A DNA stretch of 6,999 bases from Sulfolobus sp. UBA167 (GTDB taxonomy: Archaea > Thermoproteota > Thermoprotei_A > Sulfolobales > Sulfolobaceae): the NCBI GenBank assembly GCA_002495845.1, contig DAHF01000018.1, positions 1 through 6,999 of the forward strand, read 5' to 3'. The notes beneath the pieces were generated by a model. The model was not told where the DNA came from. It was given only the letters and a program-made list of their open reading frames with translations, and made no database searches. Below are positions 1 through 4,468 of this stretch, piece by piece (within the stretch, counting starts at the first letter, position 1; each line of letters opens with the position of its first letter). A program made the translations under genes and the position numbers.

Positions 1-189
1 CATCTTAGAGGGTAGCTTGAATTCTTCCCTTAATCTCTCGTATAGCTCCTGATGGATTAGCTGAAGAACACTTTTCCCTGGGTTTACGTTCATTCCTCTC
101 CTTTCTTTTAACCAGAATAAGACGTACCTTAATGCTTTCAAGTATTTGTTGGAGAGGGCTAGGATGGGAATAGACACTCCAATCTTCAT
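1..189 (-). CDS. tnpB: TnpB (IS605 OrfB) RNA-guided nuclease, N-terminal part, cut by window edge
   Basis: The minus strand is open from an ATG at 189 to the first base of the window, giving 63 residues with no stop, so the gene continues outside. The peptide starts MKIGVSIPILALSNKYLKAL and goes on with a basic, aromatic-rich helix (RYVLFWLKERRG), then residues like VLQLIHQELYERLREEFKLP. I recognise this as the N-terminal helix-turn-helix/wedge region of Sulfolobales TnpB proteins, which are usually about 380-430 residues. TnpB proteins of IS200/IS605 and IS1341-type elements are RNA-guided DNA nucleases that help the element persist. The RuvC-like catalytic residues, the C-terminal zinc ribbon and the omega-RNA lie off the window, so I cannot say whether the gene is intact. 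No Shine-Dalgarno motif precedes the ATG. No tnpA lies directly upstream, so this may be a tnpB-only element. The family call rests on remembered sequence patterns. Confidence 0.75.
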   Translation of the reverse strand, partial: MKIGVSIPILALSNKYLKALRYVLFWLKERRGMNVNPGKSVLQLIHQELYERLREEFKLPSKM

Positions 190-255
190 CGAAACAGTTG
201 CTTGATTGGACTTATTCTCCTAGCGATTGAATTTCAGCTCAAGAAGATGTATTTG

Positions 256-290
256 AATCTTCATCCCTGAAAGGGCTAGGCTTTCATTCT
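256..290 (-). mobile_element. Probable IS200/IS605 end region with subterminal hairpin
   Basis: About 70-100 bp upstream of the tnpB start is a short stem-loop: TGAAAG at 268-273 pairs with CTTTCA at 281-286 around a seven-base loop. Read on the minus strand it gives GAAAGCCTAGCCCTTTCAGG, which resembles the GAAAGCC...CCCTTTnAGGG hairpins commonly seen at ends of archaeal IS200/IS605 elements. These elements have no terminal inverted repeats and are recognised as single-stranded hairpins. I infer that the element upstream of tnpB ends near here. The exact cleavage site cannot be fixed without the other end or an empty-site comparison. Confidence 0.45.
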
Positions 291-319
291 TTTGTAACGA
301 TCATCCTACAAAGGATCTT

Positions 320-808
320 CATGGATTCCTTCGCTAGATCTAAAGGAATAGTCATACCTTACCCCTTATTGAAAAGTGTCAATCCGAGGCAATTTCAGGT
401 TATTTGGTTCAGCCCGCCTGATAGTGTGTCTGACTTAGCTCAGGTCAAACAAGGACTCACCAAGTGGTCGATCACCCCGTCTGGATTAACACCTCATAGC
501 TGAGAGAGAGGGTTATGGATCCTCTCCATGCAGACAACTCGTTCACGCTATCTCATCACGGAGCATGACAGTGACCAACTTCCTGGTTTCCGAACCCGGT
601 TGAAAGGGCAGTAAGCGCTGAGTTACGTTTTGGCAAAGTTCTGCTACAAGGAAGCTTTCATCTCAAATGCCTAAGTCCGCTAGATACCTCTTCCTTTCAA
701 CATAAGACTCGCTCGATAGCCTATTCAGTCACCTTTAAAGGGAAAAGTGTCCTTGTTCATACCTTCTCATCCTAGTTAAGGCTACAGGACAAAAAAGTTG
801 AATTCCGT
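320..808. other. About 490 bp without a recognisable gene
   Basis: No reading frame here resembles a family I know. One plus-strand frame of 60 codons (321-503) is open but has no ribosome binding site, no clear TATA box at the right distance and no recognisable motif. The other frames are broken by frequent stops. The stretch about 470-640 looks locally more GC-rich than its flanks and contains several short complementary segments: ATGGA/TCCAT at 514-528, GGTT/AACC around 586-597, and GTCTG about 480 with CAGAC about 532. There is also a 10-bp palindrome CCTTTAAAGG at 732-741. It could be a decayed insertion sequence, the remainder of the neighbouring mobile element, or a structured RNA. I cannot support any of these firmly. 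Confidence 0.5.
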
Positions 809-839
809 GAAACGAAAAACACTTTGTCTTTTTGGTTTC
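809..839. repeat. 11-bp inverted repeat with 9-base loop
   Basis: GAAACGAAAAA at 809-819 is complementary to TTTTTGGTTTC at 829-839 with one mismatch in eleven, around the loop CACTTTGTC. On either strand it would fold into a hairpin with a T-rich arm, so it could act as a two-way terminator between the gene-poor segment on the left and the membrane-protein gene on the right. It could also be the end of a small mobile element. No second copy is seen in the window. Confidence 0.4.
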
Positions 840-841
840 TC

Positions 842-876
842 GAAGTCTTAGGAAAAAGAAAGGGAAAATAGACTTC
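842..876 (-). terminator. Stem-loop and pyrimidine tract at the end of the membrane-protein gene
   Basis: GAAGTCT at 842-848 and AGACTTC at 870-876 form a perfect 7-bp inverted repeat. The 21-base loop is nearly all purine on the plus strand, so the minus-strand transcript carries a U/C-rich run such as TTTTCCCTTTCTTTTTCC just after the stop codon. The last base of the right arm is part of the TAG stop (876-878). Oligo-U runs are the core of archaeal intrinsic terminators, so this is the likely 3' end of the gene starting at 1448. Confidence 0.5.
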
Positions 877-1448
877 TAAATGGCCAAATGGGCCATGACG
901 AAGATCAGCAATAATTGAAGCACGCCTTGTACTCCAGAGAACATGAAGTTTATCATCATTAACTTTCCAATTTTCCCGTAGTTAGGTTTATCCTTATTTA
1001 GTTCAAGCACTACCCTGACCTCATTTGGAAGGAAGATACCGAAACCTTGTATTGTCAATATAGCTACTATTATCACTGCAGAGATTATCAAAGGAGAAGA
1101 CAAGCTAAATGCTCCTATGTCGGTAGATAAAAGGTATCCGCTGGTTATAGCTACCGTTGCTATGCTCGGCATGAGAAATAGCATAGTGGGAGTCAGACTC
1201 CTTGCTATATCAGCCTTCTCTTTGGGGTCCAGAGACTTCAGCGTGTAAGACAGAACAAACCCCATAAAGATATCGATACCGGTCCACAGCAAACCTGACA
1301 TCACGTGGACATAGTCGAGCAAAACTATGTCGTTCAATAGATATGCTATGACTAGCCCTGCAATGGGGAGAACGAGCGCTAACAACCCTCTCGTGGTGAC
1401 CCATTTAACTTTGACTGGCTTAATTTCCTCACTAATTTCTCTTTTCAT
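876..1448 (-). CDS. Five-helix integral membrane protein, 190 residues, function unknown
   Basis: The product has a basic N-terminal tail (residues 1-19, rich in K and E) and five hydrophobic segments at about 20-38, 43-70, 86-107, 118-140 and 163-187. Short charged loops occur at 71-85 (SLDPKEKADIAR) and 145-162. In helix 2 the pattern H48-x6-W55-x-G57 (HVMSGLLWTGID) resembles motifs in small helical membrane proteins of the CopD/DUF2269/PuuD-N-terminal type, where such histidines can bind haem or metal. A further histidine sits near the C-terminus (H187). The link to those families is weak and I do not assign a function. The gene stands alone, with a TATA box 26-37 bp upstream of the ATG and a terminator at its stop, so it is probably transcribed by itself as a leaderless or nearly leaderless mRNA. 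The chosen ATG fits the TATA spacing and leaves the first helix complete. Confidence 0.8.
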   Translation of the reverse strand: MKREISEEIKPVKVKWVTTRGLLALVLPIAGLVIAYLLNDIVLLDYVHVMSGLLWTGIDIFMGFVLSYTLKSLDPKEKADIARSLTPTMLFLMPSIATVAITSGYLLSTDIGAFSLSSPLIISAVIIVAILTIQGFGIFLPNEVRVVLELNKDKPNYGKIGKLMMINFMFSGVQGVLQLLLIFVMAHLAI

Positions 1449-1468
1449 TTAATTTAGTGTGTACCCTT

Positions 1469-1588
1469 TTATCTATTTAAATATTCTGTTACCTCATAGA
1501 ATCTGTCAATATCCTCGATAGTATCATGGAACTTTGCGTCTCTATAGGATGATTTCATAGCGTGAATTATTCCGCCCTTACCGGTACT
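1469..1588 (-). pseudogene. 3' fragment of an unidentified reading frame
   Basis: A minus-strand frame is open from 1588 to a TAA at 1469-1471, encoding 39 residues. An internal ATG at 1558 would give 29 residues. The peptide has protein-like composition, including AMKSSYRDAKF and FHDTIEDIDRFYEVTEYLNR, with acidic/aromatic amphipathic character. It has no ribosome binding site or TATA box of its own at a suitable place. Directly upstream lies the TnpA remnant in another frame, and its 3' end carries the promoter of the next gene. I infer that it is the tail of a gene truncated by insertion or deletion. A genuine tiny protein starting at 1558 cannot be excluded. I do not recognise the family. 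Confidence 0.35.
1474..1485 (-). promoter_or_regulatory. TATA box of the 190-residue membrane-protein gene
   Basis: The palindromic run TATTTAAATA, followed by TT, is centred about 30 bp upstream of the ATG at 1448 on the minus strand. With the usual archaeal spacing of 25-27 bp, transcription would begin within a few bases of the start codon. The box lies inside the end of the broken reading frame at 1469-1588. Confidence 0.5.
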
Positions 1589-1658
1589 TCACAACTTGGG
1601 CATAGTGATAGCGAATAGCGTAGACAGAACGCGATCCTCTGTCCAATCTGTACCTCAA
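1578..1658 (-). pseudogene. tnpA: N-terminal remnant of IS200/IS605 TnpA (Y1 transposase)
   Basis: A minus-strand frame from a TTG at 1658 to a TAA at 1578-1580 encodes 26 residues that include RLDRGSRSVYAIRYHY and QVVKYR. The pattern S-V-Y-x3-Y-H-x3-V-x-K-Y-R matches the first beta-strand region of IS200/IS605 TnpA single-strand transposases, normally about 130-150 residues. The HUH metal site and the catalytic tyrosine are absent, because the frame stops right after KYR, where intact proteins continue with RKV. The open frame extends upstream without ATG. The TTG lies 18-25 bp downstream of a minus-strand TATA box at 1676-1683, which fits a leaderless start. Skipping one base at the stop would run into the 1469-1588 frame, but that downstream peptide does not look like TnpA, so a deletion junction is more likely than a simple frameshift. 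The family call comes from motif recall, not a search. Confidence 0.55.
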
Positions 1659-1675
1659 GTTATACTTGTATTTTT

Positions 1676-1683
1676 TTATATAA
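1676..1683 (-). promoter_or_regulatory. TATA box ahead of the tnpA remnant
   Basis: The self-complementary octamer TTATATAA is followed on the minus strand by a run of A and lies 18-25 bp before the TTG that begins the TnpA-like frame. It fits the promoter of the original insertion sequence. Confidence 0.4.
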
Positions 1684-1860
1684 GTGTTAAAAAAAACTCT
1701 TCTAGCGCAATCCATCCCCCAAGAAGGAACTTTCGCCCTCACTCCCGTTAAGTTAAAAAGAAGTCCCGCCTAGTCGATCCTTAGCCAAAAGGTCGGGAGA
1801 CCAAAGGAAAGGACATAATGGACGTTTTAAATAATCCAGAAACATAATAAAATTAAATTA
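1684..1860. other. Non-coding stretch, possibly former insertion-sequence end, with hairpins
   Basis: No gene is seen here. It lies upstream of the tnpA remnant on the minus strand, where the left end of the element would be expected. TCCCGCC at 1764-1770 pairs with GGTCGGGA at 1791-1798 with one bulged base. GGTC/GACC at 1791-1802 gives an alternative small hairpin with loop GGGA. From about 1820 the sequence becomes very AT-rich. Confidence 0.35.
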
Positions 1861-1920
1861 TCTTTTTTAAAAAAGAGAAGGAAGAAGACAGGAAGGAAAA
1901 AAAGAAAATTTTAACAATTT
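1861..1920 (-). terminator. Terminator region of the pilin operon
   Basis: Downstream of the second pilin gene on the minus strand lie several T runs, including TTTTCTTTTTTTCC, and a long pyrimidine tract. It ends in a perfect 16-bp palindrome, TCTTTTTTAAAAAAGA, at 1861-1876. Such U-rich stretches end transcripts in Sulfolobales. The last coding base is about 40 bp away. Confidence 0.5.
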
Positions 1921-1960
1921 TTGATTGCCGGGTCTTGACCGTGTTAAGTCAATGTCTGTC

Positions 1961-2371
1961 CTAAGAGCTCACAACAGAGTACGCATTCCCCAAGCTGGTG
2001 ACTATCACGTATTGCTCACCCTGACTCGTAGCTCCTACGGCTATCTCAGCAGATGAGTTAGGGGATATGACTACATCCTCTCCTTGAGCGGAGCTCCCCG
2101 AGTCCCATATAACGTCGATCACCTTTGCATCGTATTTCCCCGTATTGTAGATGTAGATCTCGGTCTTATTGACTGCGGGGTTATAGACAGCATTCACCTT
2201 GAGCTGTTGCTCTTGTTTCATCAGATATGTCTGCCTCAATGCTTGTTCCTCCTGGTTAAGCTGCGAGTTTACTACGTTGACGTAGACGAGGACACCCAAG
2301 AAGACTATAGCCAAGGTAGCGACTACCATGACGACTATGAGCGAGCCCTGCCCCCTACTTCTCCCCTTCAT
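1961..2371 (-). CDS. Pilin-like protein with class III signal peptide, 136 residues
   Basis: The N-terminus MKGRSRGQGS is short, basic and ends in glycine. It is followed by one long hydrophobic helix at about 11-32. This is the layout of archaeal class III (prepilin) signal peptides, with cleavage expected by a PibD/ArlK-type peptidase after G7. The mature protein would keep the helix as the polymerising core. After it come a Q/E-rich, helix-prone stretch (36-57) and a beta-rich domain (58-136) with N-glycosylation sequons at N68 (NKT) and N105 (NSS). Glycosylated surface filaments are usual in this order. The ATG overlaps the stop of the upstream pilin gene by four bases (ATGA), and GGAGGTGA lies four bases before it, so the two are translationally coupled in an operon. 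It may be a minor pilin, or a counterpart of the small Bas or Aap subunits. I cannot choose between these. Confidence 0.8.
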   Translation of the reverse strand: MKGRSRGQGSLIVVMVVATLAIVFLGVLVYVNVVNSQLNQEEQALRQTYLMKQEQQLKVNAVYNPAVNKTEIYIYNTGKYDAKVIDVIWDSGSSAQGEDVVISPNSSAEIAVGATSQGEQYVIVTSLGNAYSVVSS

Positions 2372-2865
2372 GATGTCACCTCCAAGTAGTTTATCCCGGA
2401 GGAGTTAATGTAGAACTCCTGGACTTGAGAGCCGTATATCACATTTATTACGTATGTCTGCTGAGGGTACAAGGTGACCAAGTCGTTCTGGTTTCCCAGG
2501 AAAAGTGGACTTGTCGTGTTTAATGCGTAAACCGTGTACTTCGGCTGAATGAACCCTCCGCTTGAGGGGAGAAGCACGCCGTCGCTGGACATCTTTATCG
2601 GTATACTGCCTATGTCAACAACGTAAAACCGCGACGTATATGAGTTGTCCGATGAGTTGTGCTCTACACTGTAATATGCAGTGCTAATTGCTTGTCCCTG
2701 CTGAACCACGGCGTCATGGGCTTGTTGGCTCAACCCCTGTGAAGCGAAGCTTGTCTGGCTCAGGTAGACCTCAACCAAGTAGACCATCGCAACTAAGGTT
2801 ATGAGTATGAGAAGCACAGCTCCCACGAGCTCCGAAACTGCCTTTCTATTTTTCCTTTTCATCAT
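2368..2865 (-). CDS. Pilin-like protein with class III signal peptide, 165 residues
   Basis: The N-terminus MMKRKNRKA is basic and is followed by VSELVGAVLLILITLVAM, the typical archaeal prepilin pattern. Cleavage is expected between A9 and V10, leaving E12 at +3 of the mature chain, as in other type IV pilin-like proteins. The single helix spans about 13-34. The remainder (35-165) is polar, S/T/Q/Y-rich and beta-prone, with three N-glycosylation sequons at N70, N116 and N154. This could be the major pilin of the locus, as it is promoter-proximal and longer. The gene starts right after a 35-bp spacer shared with the divergent ATPase gene. Its TATA box lies 24-30 bp upstream of the first ATG, so the mRNA should be leaderless and the first of the two adjacent ATG codons (2865, 2862) is favoured. 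An ArlF/ArlG-like archaellum stator role is unlikely, because no ArlH or archaellin gene is nearby. Confidence 0.8.
   Translation of the reverse strand: MMKRKNRKAVSELVGAVLLILITLVAMVYLVEVYLSQTSFASQGLSQQAHDAVVQQGQAISTAYYSVEHNSSDNSYTSRFYVVDIGSIPIKMSSDGVLLPSSGGFIQPKYTVYALNTTSPLFLGNQNDLVTLYPQQTYVINVIYGSQVQEFYINSSGINYLEVTS
2376..2383 (-). promoter_or_regulatory. Shine-Dalgarno site for the second pilin gene
   Basis: GGAGGTGA on the minus strand sits four bases before the ATG at 2371, inside the last codons of the upstream pilin gene. It supports this start and internal re-initiation within the operon. The leading gene has no such site and is probably leaderless. Confidence 0.75.
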
Positions 2866-2900
2866 AGTTTATAAGCCGGGAAGTGAAGTTATAAATTATC
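2866..2900. promoter_or_regulatory. 35-bp divergent promoter with two mirrored TATA boxes
   Basis: The whole spacer between the two start codons is 35 bp. TTTATAA at 2868-2874 serves the plus-strand ATPase gene: its centre is 30 bp from the ATG. On the minus strand TTTATAA (2895 to 2889) serves the pilin operon: its centre is 27 bp from the ATG. Each box lies next to the start codon of the opposite gene. Both transcripts are predicted to start at or within a few bases of the AUG. There is no Shine-Dalgarno motif for either gene. Confidence 0.7.
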
Positions 2901-4460
2901 ATGAAAGAAGAAAAGATCTCTAAGAATATTTCTGCTAATAGAAAAGAAACTGATCCTAGCGATTCAGAGAATTCCATGGGTTTGACATCCATGGAGTTCA
3001 AGGAGATAAGCGGGAACATCTTGAGGGAGTACAACCTGAAGGATGTAGACCCCTTGCTATCCCTCGTGAACCTGACCGTGATAAGTAAGGGAGGTAAAGG
3101 CTATTACCTGGTTACAGAGCCTTCCATAAACCCAGATGAGAGTAAAATAGTGAGGACTATCATAGACTACGTCTACAACTCCATGCCTACCTTGGAGGAG
3201 GACGGAACTTTCTTCTCAAGGAAGGAAAAGGTAATGGGCTACGTAGACAAGGTGATCAAAGAGATGGAGCTACAGGAGAGCAACTTGGACATGCAGAAGA
3301 TAACTTACTTCGTGATAAGGGAGATGAACTACTCCGGGATTTCGCCCATGATATTCGACCCATTAGTTGAGGAGATAGAGGTAACCTCAGCAGGGAAGCC
3401 TGTCACGGTGATCCACAGGGACTTCACCGAGTTCTTCAGGCTGGAGACTAACGTGTATTTCTCCTCCGAGAGGAACCTCATGAGGTTCGTGGAGAGGATA
3501 TCTGATTTAGGTGGGAGGGACGTCAGTTTAGCCAGCCCTACACAGGACTTCATCCTCAAGGAAGGGCATAGGGTAGCCGTGACATACGGGAATGAGATTT
3601 CGCTCCCGGGGTCAACGCTGGACATAAGGAAGTACCCCGAAGCACCGTTCACGATAGTGGACCTACTGAGGTTCAGGACCATCACCATAGCCGAGGCAGT
3701 TTACATGTGGATCATAGCTGAGGCTAAGAAGTTCATGCTTATAGTTGGACCAACGGGGTCAGGGAAGACTACACTTCTAAACTCACTCCTCATGCTCCTC
3801 AACCCGAACGCAAAGTTCTTGACCATAGAGGACACACCAGAGCTCAGGATCTCAAACGAGGTCTGGGTCAGGTTCGTGAGCAGGAGCTTCAACTTCGACA
3901 CTGGGAAGGAAGTCAACATCTCGGACTTAGTGAAGCTGTCACTGAGGTATAGACCAGACTATATAATAGTAGGGGAGATCAGGGGGTCTGAGATGGAGTA
4001 TCTGGTACAAGCCGTCTCCGTTGGTCACGGGGGGCTCACCACCTTCCACGGAGGCAACGTGGAGGACGTGAAGACCAGGGTAGCGTCGCTCCTGTCTGAC
4101 GTAGTTGCCAAGGAGTTCAGGAACTTGCTGTCTAGCGTTGTTGTGATAAAGAACGTTACTGACTATTCTACAAAGAAGCAGGTCAGGAGGGTCACGGGCA
4201 TATGGGAGACGTCTGGGGACACCTTCGAGAAGGTCATATCGTACGAGGACAATGAAGTCAACAGGATGACCCCGCAACTCAGGGACGCCATGAACATGTT
4301 AGGTTGGGACGAGAGAATACTCAGGGAGGAGATAAAGAGGAGGGAGGAACTCCTCTCTTACATGGTAAGGAAGAACATAAACTCATACACTCAAATATCG
4401 TCAATCCTCAGTGAGTTCTACTTGTACCCAGAGCAGGCCGAAACGAGGCTGAGGTCATGA
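2901..4460 (+). CDS. Type IV pilus assembly ATPase (FlaI/ArlI-TadA-GspE family), 519 residues
   Basis: This is a cytoplasmic secretion ATPase that hydrolyses ATP as a ring, normally a hexamer, to drive pilin insertion into the filament through the platform protein encoded next to it. The N-terminal half (about 1-240) is the family's variable domain that contacts the platform. The C-terminal core carries Walker A G283-P-T-G-S-G-K289-T, an Asp box around E310-D-T-P-E-L, Walker B D353-Y-I-I-V-G-E359 followed by IRG, and a His box G375-H-G-G-L-T-T-F-H383. All key residues are present, so it should be active. Length is usual for archaeal members. The first about 30 residues are charged and probably disordered. 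The ATG at 2901 fits the TATA spacing of a leaderless mRNA. It is followed by the platform gene with an 8-base gap. Without an ArlH gene nearby it is more likely from an Aap, Bas or Ups-like pilus than an archaellum. The exact subtype is open. Confidence 0.93.
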   Translation: MKEEKISKNISANRKETDPSDSENSMGLTSMEFKEISGNILREYNLKDVDPLLSLVNLTVISKGGKGYYLVTEPSINPDESKIVRTIIDYVYNSMPTLEEDGTFFSRKEKVMGYVDKVIKEMELQESNLDMQKITYFVIREMNYSGISPMIFDPLVEEIEVTSAGKPVTVIHRDFTEFFRLETNVYFSSERNLMRFVERISDLGGRDVSLASPTQDFILKEGHRVAVTYGNEISLPGSTLDIRKYPEAPFTIVDLLRFRTITIAEAVYMWIIAEAKKFMLIVGPTGSGKTTLLNSLLMLLNPNAKFLTIEDTPELRISNEVWVRFVSRSFNFDTGKEVNISDLVKLSLRYRPDYIIVGEIRGSEMEYLVQAVSVGHGGLTTFHGGNVEDVKTRVASLLSDVVAKEFRNLLSSVVVIKNVTDYSTKKQVRRVTGIWETSGDTFEKVISYEDNEVNRMTPQLRDAMNMLGWDERILREEIKRREELLSYMVRKNINSYTQISSILSEFYLYPEQAETRLRS

Positions 4461-4468
4461 AGAGGTGA
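4461..4468 (+). promoter_or_regulatory. Shine-Dalgarno site deciding the platform-protein start
   Basis: AGAGGTGA lies between the ATPase stop and the platform gene. It directly abuts the ATG at 4469, which is too close for normal use. The next in-frame ATG at 4475 (third codon) has a six-base spacing and is the better start. The difference is only two residues. Confidence 0.6.

Noticed and set aside
321..503. 60-codon plus-strand frame
   Set aside because: It has no Shine-Dalgarno motif, no well-placed TATA box and no recognisable domain, and it lies in the gene-poor segment beside mobile-element debris. Open length alone is not enough.
738..756. Partial repeat of the tnpB segment at about 65-80 (AGGGAAAAGTGT followed by a near match)
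   Set aside because: The 15-of-16 match is short and the surrounding translation does not resemble TnpB, so chance is a sufficient explanation.
2084..2389. 101-codon plus-strand frame across the second pilin gene
   Set aside because: It is antisense to a gene with a class III signal peptide, a Shine-Dalgarno site and an ATGA overlap, and it has no promoter of its own.
3329..4277. Minus-strand open frames inside the ATPase gene
   Set aside because: They are antisense shadows. The plus-strand frame carries all Walker and His-box motifs.
1961..4460. Archaellum (arl/fla) operon
   Set aside because: No archaellin, ArlX or KaiC-like ArlH gene is present. In Sulfolobales ArlF/ArlG run in the same direction as ArlH/I/J, whereas the small proteins here are divergent from the ATPase.
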